NCBI GenBank assembly: GCA_009777685.1
Contig: WRLJ01000041.1
Coordinates: 1 to 10,660, forward strand
Source of the DNA: Oscillospiraceae bacterium
GTDB taxonomy: Bacteria > Bacillota > Clostridia > Oscillospirales > UBA929
Direction of reading: 5' to 3'
Length of the DNA: 10,660 bases
Made by a program: the position numbers and the translations under genes. Below, one piece after another: positions 1-6,810 of the stretch. The number at the start of each line of letters is the position of its first letter. Position 1 is the stretch's first letter. The notes beneath the pieces were generated by a model. That model saw nothing but the letters and a program-made list of their open reading frames with translations. It ran no database searches and was not told the DNA's origin.

Positions 1-43
1 GTGCCTCCCCGCAAACAAAACCCCCGTATGACCGGCAGGGGGG

Positions 44-95
44 CTGGGGGCGGCACGCCCCCAGTGGGGGGTTCCGGGGGAGACCTCCCCCGGAA
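44..95. repeat. Pair of GC-rich hairpins
   Basis: Two perfect stem-loops lie side by side. The first has arms CTGGGGGCG (44-52) and CGCCCCCAG (56-64) around a 3-nt loop. The second has arms TTCCGGGGGA (72-81) and TCCCCCGGAA (86-95) around a GACC loop. No T-run follows on either strand next to these stems, so a simple intrinsic terminator is unlikely. From memory, similar double GC hairpins are dispersed in Clostridia genomes, often near mobile DNA, but I cannot check copy number. A weaker 5-bp stem (21-25 with 38-42) followed on the - strand by TTTTGTTTG lies just left of it. Function is unknown. Confidence 0.6.
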
Positions 96-175
96 ATGCC
101 TGAAGACCACCCAAACCCACAGCCGGACGGGCAAACGGTGAAAGCCCGTTCCCCGAAGTTTGCGGATAACCCTGC

Positions 176-226
176 GGGACGCCGAGGTCTGCGTCCCCTA
201 CGGTGTGTGCGCTATCTGCCCCTACG
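176..226. repeat. Degenerate copy of TGTAGGGG-type intergenic repeat
   Basis: A stem GGGACGC (176-182) pairs with GCGTCCC (191-197) around an 8-nt loop, and the right arm runs on into CTAC. A second partial end, TGCCCCTACG, follows at 217-226. The string GCGTCCCCTAC also ends the large inverted repeat at 8058, and CGCCCCTACA ends the 53-bp palindrome at 7957, so these look like eroded members of the same family. The left end of a full element is not recognisable. It lies directly upstream of the murJ promoter. Bases 1-229 hold no gene I can support. Confidence 0.45.
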
Positions 227-229
227 CCA

Positions 230-258
230 TTGACAAGCCCCGCGCGCGGGGATACAAT
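230..258 (+). promoter_or_regulatory. SigA/sigma-70-type promoter of the murJ operon
   Basis: A perfect -35 box TTGACA (230-235) is separated by exactly 17 bp from TACAAT (253-258), one mismatch from the -10 consensus. Transcription should start near 265, giving a leader of only about 17 nt. The ribosome binding site TTAGGAG (268-274) lies 7 nt before the murJ ATG. The spacer contains a perfect 14-nt palindrome, CCCCGCGCGCGGGG (238-251), which could be an operator or only a GC-rich accident. No second promoter was seen in the short gaps further down the operon. Confidence 0.75.
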
Positions 259-281
259 GGAAGCCGGTTAGGAGTGTCAGT

Positions 282-1838
282 ATGAGCCAAACAGTCGCGC
301 GGGGATTCCTGCGCTCGACCGCGCTGGTGACCGCCGCGGCGATCATCACGAAATTTATGGGATTTATCCGGGAAATCACGATGGCCTACGTGTACGGCGC
401 GGGGACGGTCAGCGACGCCTTCGTCGCGGCCTTCACCCTGCCGGGCGTCGTGCTGTCCATCGCCGGCTCGGCGCTGGCGGCGGCGTTCATCCCGGTGTGC
501 TATAAGATCGGGGAGGCCGAAAAGCACCGCTTTACCAGCAATGTCCTCAACTGTCTGGCGATCATCGGCCTGCTCTTTACCGCCGTCTTCGCCGTCTTTC
601 CGCAGGCGCTGGCGTTTCTGTTCGCCTCCCAGTTCGACGCGGAGACGCTGGCGCTGGCCTCGCGGTTCCTGCGTATCATTGTGCTGGGGTCCGCGCCGCT
701 GCTGATGCTGGACGTTTTCCGCGCGCACCTGCAAATGCAGAACGCCTTTTTCTTCGCCTCGGTCATCAGCGTGGTCAGCAACCTGACCATCATCCCCGCC
801 ATCCCCCTCAGCAAGAGCCAGGACTGGCCGGAGCTGATGGCGGTCGGCGTCGCGGCGGGGTATTTCCTGTGCTGTTTCGCCCTGCTGGCCCGCTGCCGGA
901 AGCACGGGCTGCAATACTCGCTGTACCTCAACCCCCGCGACGAGGGGATGCGCCATTTGATCCGGACGATGATGCCCGTGTTTCTGGCCATCGGGATCGC
1001 GGAGATCAATCAGGTCGTGGACCGCAACTTTGCCTCCTGGCTGCCGTCGGGGGCCATGACGTGCCTGAACTTCGCGGCGCGGCTGAGCAGTCTGATTACG
1101 ATGGTCATCGGGGCCTCGCTGGTCACGGTGCTGTTTCCGAGGATGTCCGAGCGCGCCAGCGGCGGCGACACGGATTCGGTGCGCCGCTATCTCAGCGAGA
1201 GCATCCGCAAGCTGTTTCCGGTTCTGTTGCCGGTCACCGTCGGGGCGATTTTGCTGGCCGGGCCGATCATCCGCCTGCTGTTCCAGCGCGGCGAGTTCGG
1301 CGGGGAGGATGCCGCGCGCACGGCGGAGGCGCTGCAGATGTACGCGCTGGCGTTTTTCTTCAACAGCGCAAACCCGCTTTTGGTCCGCGCGTTCTATGCC
1401 CTGCGCAGCACCAAGACGCCGGCGCTTTGCTCGGCGGTGTCCGTGGCCTCCGGGATCGGGATGAACTTTCTGCTGATCGGGCCGCTGGAGCATCGGGGTC
1501 TGGCGCTGTCCACCAGTCTGGCGGCGGTGGTGTCGTGTTTACTGCTGAACCTGAATATGCGCCGCAGGCTGGGCAAGCTGGGCCTGCTGGCCGATATGCC
1601 GGAGCATATCAAGACCCTCGCCGCCGCCGCGCTGATGGGCGGGACGGTTTGGCTGGCCCTGCGCTTCGTGCCCGTCATGGAGGCCGGCAGTACGCTGATG
1701 TGCGCCGTGTATACGGCGGGGCTGATCCTGCTGGGCGCGGCGGTGTACGCCGTCTGCCACGCCGTACTGCGGACGCGGTTTTTCGGGGACGTGATGAATC
1801 TCCTGAAGGGCATGAGAAAAAGGAGCGCCGGCGCATGA
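282..1838 (+). CDS. murJ: MurJ/MviN-family lipid II (or lipid-linked glycan) flippase
   Basis: This is a 518-residue polytopic membrane protein of the MOP superfamily. MurJ flips lipid-linked peptidoglycan precursor across the cytoplasmic membrane, and length and hydrophobic pattern fit the usual 14 transmembrane helices. Family marks are the N-terminal ITKFMGFIREITMAYVYGAG...SDAF block, the central NQVVDRNFASWLPSGAMTCLNFAARL segment and the following TVLFPRMSE. By eye alignment with E. coli MurJ, R30 and D45 match the essential R24 and D39. The R18 position is K24, and the R52 position is not basic (LPGVVLSIAG), as I recall for Clostridia-type members. The ATG has TTAGGAG 7 nt upstream and follows a strong promoter. 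The last four bases overlap tadA (ATGA). Given the downstream acetylation genes, it might instead export an exopolysaccharide intermediate, but lipid II is the safer assignment. Confidence 0.88.
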   Translation: MSQTVARGFLRSTALVTAAAIITKFMGFIREITMAYVYGAGTVSDAFVAAFTLPGVVLSIAGSALAAAFIPVCYKIGEAEKHRFTSNVLNCLAIIGLLFTAVFAVFPQALAFLFASQFDAETLALASRFLRIIVLGSAPLLMLDVFRAHLQMQNAFFFASVISVVSNLTIIPAIPLSKSQDWPELMAVGVAAGYFLCCFALLARCRKHGLQYSLYLNPRDEGMRHLIRTMMPVFLAIGIAEINQVVDRNFASWLPSGAMTCLNFAARLSSLITMVIGASLVTVLFPRMSERASGGDTDSVRRYLSESIRKLFPVLLPVTVGAILLAGPIIRLLFQRGEFGGEDAARTAEALQMYALAFFFNSANPLLVRAFYALRSTKTPALCSAVSVASGIGMNFLLIGPLEHRGLALSTSLAAVVSCLLLNLNMRRRLGKLGLLADMPEHIKTLAAAALMGGTVWLALRFVPVMEAGSTLMCAVYTAGLILLGAAVYAVCHAVLRTRFFGDVMNLLKGMRKRSAGA

Positions 1839-2302
1839 CCGCCGCCGCCCCTCCGGAGGATCAAGTCTTTATCCGCCGGGCGCTGGAGCTGGCCGCCCTG
1901 GCCGCCGCCGAGGGGGAGGTGCCGGTCGGCTGTGTGGTCGTCCACCGGGACGGGCGCGTCGTCGGTGAGGGCCGCAACCGGCGCGAGGGCGCGAAGGACG
2001 CGCTGGCCCACGCGGAGCTGGAGGCCATCCGGGCGGCCTGCGCCGCGCTGGGCGGCTGGCGGTTGCACGAGTGCGATTTGTATGTAACGCTGGAGCCGTG
2101 TCCCATGTGCGCCGGGGCCGCCGTCAACGCGCGCCTGCGGCGCGTCGTCTACGGCGCGCCGGACCCGAAGGCCGGCGCGTGCGGCAGCCGGCTGGACCTG
2201 TTCGCCCACGGCCTCAACCACCGGCCGGAGGTCGCCGGCGGGGTCCTGGCGGAGGAGTGCGGCGCGGTGTTGAGCGAGTTTTTCAGGAAACTGAGGGGAT
2301 AA
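1835..2302 (+). CDS. tadA: tRNA-specific adenosine deaminase TadA
   Basis: This 155-residue cytidine/deoxycytidylate deaminase-fold enzyme matches TadA in length. TadA converts adenosine 34 to inosine in tRNA-Arg(ACG), letting one tRNA read several CGN codons, an essential cytoplasmic step. The zinc/catalytic motif HAE (H59, E61) and PCPMC (C89, C92) are intact: H59, C89 and C92 bind zinc and E61 is the proton shuttle. The early EVPVGCVVV strand and the C-terminal LNHRPEV...GVL...EC...LSEFFRKLR segment are typical of TadA rather than of guanine or cytosine deaminases. The start at 1835 overlaps the murJ stop, and AGGAG (1821-1825) lies 9 nt upstream. A longer reading frame runs into murJ from the left, but TadA homology begins at this ATG. 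Only 2 nt separate it from the sensor kinase, so it is co-transcribed. Confidence 0.95.
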   Translation: MTAAAPPEDQVFIRRALELAALAAAEGEVPVGCVVVHRDGRVVGEGRNRREGAKDALAHAELEAIRAACAALGGWRLHECDLYVTLEPCPMCAGAAVNARLRRVVYGAPDPKAGACGSRLDLFAHGLNHRPEVAGGVLAEECGAVLSEFFRKLRG

Positions 2303-2304
2303 CG

Positions 2305-3417
2305 ATGCGAATCCGGAACCGGATGCTGGCCCGGCAAATCGCCGTTCTGCTGATTACCCAGGCGCTGTGTTTCATCGCGGCGTTTTTCGTGTTTTTGCTG
2401 ACCGCCTCGCCGCTGGTCGGGGAGCGGCGGCTGATTCAGAACATCGGGAGTATCGCCGCGCGGTATTTTCCCGCGGCGGCGGCGGCGGGGCTGGTGATCG
2501 GAGCGGCCGGCGTGCTGGTCCTCTCCATGGCCGCCCTGCGCCGCGTCTACGCGCCGCTGGGGCGGCTGAAGACCGCCGCGCTGCACATCCGCAACGGCAA
2601 CCTCGGCTATGAGCTGCCCGCCGCCGGGCAGGGCGATTTCGCCGAGCTGTCGGCGGCGTTCGAGGATATGCGCGTCCACCTGAAAAACAGCACCCAGGCC
2701 GCCGAGCGCGCCGAACGCGAACGCCGCGCGATGATGGCCAACATCACCCACGACCTGCGCACGCCGATCACGTCCATCCTCGGCTATTCGGAGGGGATTC
2801 TCGACGGCGTGGCGCAGTCGCCCGAGCAGGTCCTGCGCTACGCGGGCATCATCCGGGGCAAGGCGCAGGGCCTGCGCAAGCTGGCCGAGGATTTGGCCTT
2901 GCTGGGCCTGCTGGAGGACGAGCCGCCGCTGGAGCTGGAGCGGCTGGACGCGGCCGCGTGGTTCCGGGCGCGCGCGGAGGAGGCCGCGCTGGAGCTGGAC
3001 GCGGCGGTCGAGTGGGAGATCACGGACGAGGCGCTGTGGTGCGCGGCGGACCGCGAGAAGCTGGCGCGCGTGGTGGGCAATCTGCTGTCCAACGCCGTCA
3101 AGTACGGGCGCAGGGACGGCGTGCCGCCGGTCATCCGCTTCGAGGCGCGGCGGGACGGGGAGGAAGCCCTGCTGACCGTCGCCGACAACGGCCCCGGCCT
3201 GCCGCTGGGCGAGACGCGGCGCGCCTTTGAGCGCTTCTACCGCGCCGACCGGTCCCGGGGCGTGGTCGCCGGAAGCGGGCTGGGCCTGTCCATCGCGCGG
3301 CAGATCGCGGAGCTGCACAAGGGCAAGGTCTGGCTGGCCAACCTCCGGGGAGGAGAGGGGCTGTCGGCGAATGTTTCCCTGCCGCTGCTGGAAAGGAGGC
3401 CGCCATGCGAATCCTGA
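2305..3417 (+). CDS. Membrane sensor histidine kinase (HAMP-HisKA-HATPase)
   Basis: A 370-residue two-component kinase that should autophosphorylate and pass phosphate to the regulator encoded next. A first membrane helix spans about residues 11-32, a short external stretch about 33-55, and a second helix about 56-77. HAMP follows at about 78-130. The phospho-acceptor H149 is in ANITHDLRTP. The ATPase domain has an N box NLLSNAVKY (259-267), F box FERFYRA (308-314), G1 DNGPGLP (294-300) and G2 GSGLGLSI (323-330), so all kinase motifs are intact. The external loop of only about 20 residues leaves no room for a folded sensor domain, suggesting that it senses the membrane or a partner protein. 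GAGGGG (2293-2298) lies 6 nt before the ATG. The reading frame is open upstream into tadA, but the domain layout supports this start. The end overlaps the regulator by 13 bp. The inducing signal cannot be read from the sequence. Confidence 0.93.
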   Translation: MRIRNRMLARQIAVLLITQALCFIAAFFVFLLTASPLVGERRLIQNIGSIAARYFPAAAAAGLVIGAAGVLVLSMAALRRVYAPLGRLKTAALHIRNGNLGYELPAAGQGDFAELSAAFEDMRVHLKNSTQAAERAERERRAMMANITHDLRTPITSILGYSEGILDGVAQSPEQVLRYAGIIRGKAQGLRKLAEDLALLGLLEDEPPLELERLDAAAWFRARAEEAALELDAAVEWEITDEALWCAADREKLARVVGNLLSNAVKYGRRDGVPPVIRFEARRDGEEALLTVADNGPGLPLGETRRAFERFYRADRSRGVVAGSGLGLSIARQIAELHKGKVWLANLRGGEGLSANVSLPLLERRPPCES

Positions 3418-4097
3418 TTATCGAGGACGACGCCGAAATCGCGGCGCTGGAGCGCGATTATCTGCAAATCAACGGCTATGAGACGCGCGTGGCCGGGTCC
3501 GGCGCGCAGGGGCTGGCCCTGCTGCGCGGGGAGAGCTTCGACCTTGTGATTCTGGACGTCATGCTGCCCGGCATGGACGGCTTTGAGGTATTGCAGTCCA
3601 TCCGCGAGACCTCCGACATCCCGGCGCTGATCGTCTCGGCGCGCGGGGAGGACGTCGACAAGATACGGGGTCTGGGGCTGGGGGCCGACGACTATGTCAT
3701 CAAGCCCTTTTCGCCCGGCGAGCTGGTTGCCCGCGTGGGGGCGCATCTGGCGCGTTACCGGCGGCTGACGGAAAAGGGCGAGGGCGCGCCGCACCGCCAC
3801 GCGCTGACCATCCGGGGACTGCGCATCGACCTGGACGACCGCCGCGTCACCCGCGCCGGCGCGGAGGTTCCGCTGACCGCGCGGGAGTTTGACCTGCTGG
3901 CGTTTCTGGCGCAAAATCCCAACCGCGTCTGGGCCAAGGACGATCTGTTCGAGCGCGTCTGGGGCATGGACGCGATGGGCGACAGCGGCACGGTGGTCGT
4001 TCATATCAAGAAAATCCGCGAAAAGGTGGAGCTGGACCCGCAAAACCCGCAGTATATCGAAACGGTTTGGGGCGCGGGATACCGGCTGAGGGTGTAA
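3405..4097 (+). CDS. OmpR/PhoB-family response regulator
   Basis: A 230-residue regulator with an N-terminal receiver domain (about 1-118) and a C-terminal winged-helix DNA-binding domain (about 130-228), the standard OmpR/PhoB layout and length. The acidic pocket is D8-D9, the phosphorylation site is D51 in VILDVMLPGMDG, the switch residue is S78 and the conserved lysine is K100 in VIKPFSPGEL. The C-terminal half carries LTAREFDLLAFLAQNP, the transactivation/recognition region around VVVHIKKIREKVE, and the closing ETVWGAGYRL wing. AAAGGAGG (3392-3399) sits 5 nt before the ATG, inside the end of the kinase gene, so the pair is translationally linked. It probably binds DNA upstream of its own operon or other envelope genes; the 14-nt palindrome in the operon promoter spacer is not the direct repeat usual for this family. 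Confidence 0.95.
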   Translation: MRILIIEDDAEIAALERDYLQINGYETRVAGSGAQGLALLRGESFDLVILDVMLPGMDGFEVLQSIRETSDIPALIVSARGEDVDKIRGLGLGADDYVIKPFSPGELVARVGAHLARYRRLTEKGEGAPHRHALTIRGLRIDLDDRRVTRAGAEVPLTAREFDLLAFLAQNPNRVWAKDDLFERVWGMDAMGDSGTVVVHIKKIREKVELDPQNPQYIETVWGAGYRLRV

Positions 4098-4102
4098 TAA
4101 AC

Positions 4103-4109
4103 GGGGGAG
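4103..4109 (+). promoter_or_regulatory. Ribosome binding site deciding the MBOAT start
   Basis: GGGGGAG lies between the regulator stop and the acyltransferase. It is only 1 nt from the GTG at 4111, too close for normal use, but 10 nt from the in-frame TTG at 4120. This spacing favours the TTG as the true start. Confidence 0.5.
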
Positions 4110-4119
4110 CGTGAGGCCA

Positions 4120-5532
4120 TTGGTCTTTTCCGGCGCGGCGTTTCTGTTCGCCTTCCTGCCGCTTCTGATCGGCGTGTATTATTGGGTTCCCGCGCGGCGG
4201 ACCGGGGCGCGCAACCGGGTTTTGCTGTGCGCCTCGCTGCTGTTCTACGCCTGGGGCGAGCCGGTGTGGGTCGCGCTGCTGGTGATCTCGGCCTGCGTCG
4301 ACTATATCTGCGGACTGGCCCTCGGGCGTCTGCGGGAGCGCGGCGCGGGCGCGGGGGCGTGCCGGGCCGTGCTGATCGTTTCGCTGTGCGCCAACCTCGG
4401 GCTGCTGGGGACGTTTAAGTATCTGGACTTCTTTCTGGAAAGCCTCGGGCTGCTGATCGGGCGCGGCCTGCCGCTGCCGGGGCTGACGCTGCCCATCGGC
4501 ATCAGCTTTTATACGTTTCAAACGCTCTCGTACACCCTTGACGTCTACCGCGGCAAGGTCGGCGTCCAGCGGTCGTTCGACCGCTTTCTGCTGTATGTCT
4601 CGCTGTTCCCGCAGCTGATTGCCGGACCGATCGTGCGCTACAGCACGGTGGAGCATCAGCTGGAAAAACGCTCCGCCGGCTGGGAGGATTTTTCTTACGG
4701 CGTCCAGCGCTTCATCGTGGGCTTCGGCAAGAAAATGCTGCTGGCCAATCCGCTGGGGGCCATTGCCGTTCAGGCGTTCGGCGCGGACGCGGCCCTGCTC
4801 TCGCCCGGCATGGCGTGGCTGGGGGCGGTGTGCTGGTCGTTTCAGGTGTTTTACGACTTCTCGGGCTATTCCGACATGGCCATCGGGCTGGGACGCATCT
4901 TCGGCTTCCGCTTTGAGGAGAATTTCATCTATCCCTATATCTCGCAGTCCGTCACGGAATTCTGGAAGCGCTGGCATATCTCGCTGTCGACGTGGTTCCG
5001 CGACTATCTGTATATTCCGCTGGGCGGCAGCCGCAGGGGACCGCGGCGGCAGGCGTTCAATATCCTGCTGGTCTGGGGGCTGGTCGGGCTGTGGCACGGC
5101 GCGGCGTGGAATTTCGTGCTGTGGGGGCTGTACTACGGCGTACTGCTGGTGCTGGAGAAGTTTGTCTGGGGCCGCGCGGCGGCACGCCTTCCGCGCCCGC
5201 TGCGCCACGGCTACACGCTGTTGCTGACGCTGTTCGGCATGGTGATCGTCAACGCCAATTCCCTGCCGCACATCGGGGCGTATTTCGCCGCGATGTGCGG
5301 GGCGGGCAGCGGGTATCTGTCCGGCGCGGCGCGGCTGATTTCGGACCACGCGGCGGAGTTTTTCTTCGCGGTTTTGTTTGCGATGCCGGCCGCGAAGCTG
5401 CTGGGCGGCAAACTGCGCGAACGCCCCTGGGGCGAAGCCCTGCGGCTTGCGGGCTTGCTGGCGCTGTTTGCGCTGGGGGCGGTCAGCCTGGTCCGGTCGT
5501 CCTATAACCCGTTTATCTATTTCCGGTTTTAA
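4120..5532 (+). CDS. MBOAT-family O-acyltransferase (AlgI/PatA-like)
   Basis: A polytopic membrane protein of 470 residues from the TTG at 4120 (473 from the GTG at 4111). AlgI/PatA-type MBOATs pass an acyl group, usually acetyl, across the membrane to a partner that modifies a cell-surface glycan. Hallmarks, numbered from the TTG, are the opening MVFSGAAFLFAFLPL, which matches the canonical AlgI start, the FPQLIAGPIVRY block (about 163-174), the FYDFSGYSDMAIGLGR block (about 245-259), FWKRWHISLSTWFRDYLYIPLGGSR (about 281-305), the catalytic histidine H326 in GLWHGAAWNF, and the terminal NPFIYFRF. Starting at the TTG removes an atypical MRP extension and fits the ribosome binding site spacing, so I chose it. 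Sixty-three bases follow before the AlgX-like gene. The substrate (peptidoglycan, teichoic acid or exopolysaccharide) cannot be told from the sequence. Confidence 0.93.
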   Translation: MVFSGAAFLFAFLPLLIGVYYWVPARRTGARNRVLLCASLLFYAWGEPVWVALLVISACVDYICGLALGRLRERGAGAGACRAVLIVSLCANLGLLGTFKYLDFFLESLGLLIGRGLPLPGLTLPIGISFYTFQTLSYTLDVYRGKVGVQRSFDRFLLYVSLFPQLIAGPIVRYSTVEHQLEKRSAGWEDFSYGVQRFIVGFGKKMLLANPLGAIAVQAFGADAALLSPGMAWLGAVCWSFQVFYDFSGYSDMAIGLGRIFGFRFEENFIYPYISQSVTEFWKRWHISLSTWFRDYLYIPLGGSRRGPRRQAFNILLVWGLVGLWHGAAWNFVLWGLYYGVLLVLEKFVWGRAAARLPRPLRHGYTLLLTLFGMVIVNANSLPHIGAYFAAMCGAGSGYLSGAARLISDHAAEFFFAVLFAMPAAKLLGGKLRERPWGEALRLAGLLALFALGAVSLVRSSYNPFIYFRF

Positions 5533-5595
5533 GCGTTTCCCGCTCCGCCGTCCCGGCGGAATCCATCCCTGTCGCAGAAACGGAGGCCGCGCGTC

Positions 5596-6795
5596 ATGCG
5601 GAAAACCATTCATATCCTCTTCCTGGCCGCGTTTCTCGCCGTCCTGGCCGCCATGCCGGTCTTGACGCTGCTCATGCCGCCCGAGACCGTCAGCCCCTAC
5701 GAGTTCCGCGCGCTCCAGCCGATGCCGGACTTTTCCGCCGAGGCCCTGCGCTCCGGCGCGTATTTCGCGCAATGGGAGGGCTTTTACACCGACCACCTGT
5801 TCGCCCGCGACGGCATCATCCGCGCCCATGTGCTTCTGGAGCAGAGCCTGCTGCGGCGGCGGGTCATCAACGACGTGTTTGCGGCGGACGGCCATGTGCT
5901 GCCCGTCATCCCGTTTGAGCCGCCGATAGAGGATATCCCCGGGCAGGCCAAGCAAGCCGCCGAGCGCGTGGCCCGGGTGTCCGAGGCCGTCGCGTCATAC
6001 GGCGGCGCGTTCCTGTTCGTCGGGTTGCCCAGCCAGACCACCGCGTTTTTGGAGCTGTACCCGGACGGCGTATTCGGCAACGCGCCCAACCAGACGCGGA
6101 TCAATCCCGCCTTCTTTGCCGCGCTGGACGAGCTGGGCGTGCCCTGCGCCGATATGGCGTCGGCGTTTGCGGAGGACGGAGCGCCGTCCGCCGCGGCCTA
6201 CCGCCCGTACTATCTGCGGGCTGACCATCACCTGACGCTGAGCGGCGCCCTGCGGATGGCGGAGGCCATCGCCGGCGCGCTGGAGGAAGCGTATGGGATT
6301 CGGCTGAACGCCCCGTCGGCGGACGATTTGGTCATCTCGGCGCTGCCCAACGAGGTGCTGGGCTCGCGGGGGCGGCGGCTGTTCGGGCTGTCTCCCGTGG
6401 AGGACCGTCTGGAGGTGTTCGAGTTCCGGCGGCCCGTCCCGTTCCGGCGCGCGGACAACGGCGCGGTCTCGGAGAGCGCCGTGCTGAAGCTGCCGCGGAC
6501 GCCGGAGGAGTTTACCTCCTACAGCGTCTACATGGGCGGCGATGTCGCCGAGACGGTGATTCAAACGGACCGCGCGGGCCTGCCCCGCGCCCTGATCTAC
6601 GGGGACTCCCACACAAACATTTTAGAGGCGCTGCTGTACCCCTGCTTTGACGAGCAGCGGAGCCTGGACCTGCGCCATTACACGGAGACGGGGATATTGA
6701 GCTATATCGAGCGGCACCGCCCGGATATCGTGATTCTGGTGCGCGACGACCGCTCGTATCTGGGCGAGGACGGAAACGGGAAAGTTGAGCCGTAG
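5596..6795 (+). CDS. AlgX/AlgJ-like (DHHW family) SGNH O-acetyltransferase
   Basis: A 399-residue protein with a single N-terminal membrane anchor or signal (about 5-27) and an external domain. It looks like the AlgX/AlgJ or DHHW family, the extracellular half of MBOAT-dependent glycan O-acetylation. The catalytic residues come in the order typical of that family: an Asp-x-His in LRADHHLTLSGA (D210, H212), then the nucleophile in YGDSHT (S338). The family name motif DHHW reads DHHL here. Early residues TVSPYEFRALQPMPDFS and the FYTDHLFARDGI segment match the usual N-terminal region of these proteins. GGAGG (5582-5586) lies 9 nt before the ATG. The 63-bp gap from the MBOAT gene holds a 6-bp hairpin (5544-5549 with 5555-5560) without a T-run, so co-transcription is likely. 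It probably takes acetyl from the MBOAT protein and places it on an exported polysaccharide. The gene ends 15 bp from a convergent gene, with no clear terminator between. Confidence 0.85.
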   Translation: MRKTIHILFLAAFLAVLAAMPVLTLLMPPETVSPYEFRALQPMPDFSAEALRSGAYFAQWEGFYTDHLFARDGIIRAHVLLEQSLLRRRVINDVFAADGHVLPVIPFEPPIEDIPGQAKQAAERVARVSEAVASYGGAFLFVGLPSQTTAFLELYPDGVFGNAPNQTRINPAFFAALDELGVPCADMASAFAEDGAPSAAAYRPYYLRADHHLTLSGALRMAEAIAGALEEAYGIRLNAPSADDLVISALPNEVLGSRGRRLFGLSPVEDRLEVFEFRRPVPFRRADNGAVSESAVLKLPRTPEEFTSYSVYMGGDVAETVIQTDRAGLPRALIYGDSHTNILEALLYPCFDEQRSLDLRHYTETGILSYIERHRPDIVILVRDDRSYLGEDGNGKVEP

Positions 6796-6810
6796 GGAGC
6801 GCTGGCCCTC

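Noticed and set aside
13..43. Intrinsic terminator on the - strand
   Set aside because: A 5-bp GC stem with a 12-nt loop followed by TTTTGTTTG is weak, and no - strand gene that would need it lies to its right in the window.
222..1493. A 423-codon open frame on the - strand opposite murJ
   Set aside because: It has the same low-complexity R/Q/H-rich composition, lies antisense to a clear membrane protein gene, and overlaps that gene's promoter.
2149..3318. A 389-codon - strand frame opposite the sensor kinase
   Set aside because: It is a shadow of the kinase reading frame; no motif is present and the composition is typical of antisense GC-rich DNA.
4006..5955. A 649-codon open frame on the - strand opposite the acyltransferase gene
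   Set aside because: It is a by-product of GC-rich codon use opposite a gene with clear family motifs. Its translation is rich in R, Q, P and H with no recognisable domain, and there is no ribosome binding site logic.
6796..6810. Bidirectional terminator between the AlgX-like gene and galM
   Set aside because: Only 15 bp separate the stops and I found no good stem with a T-run.
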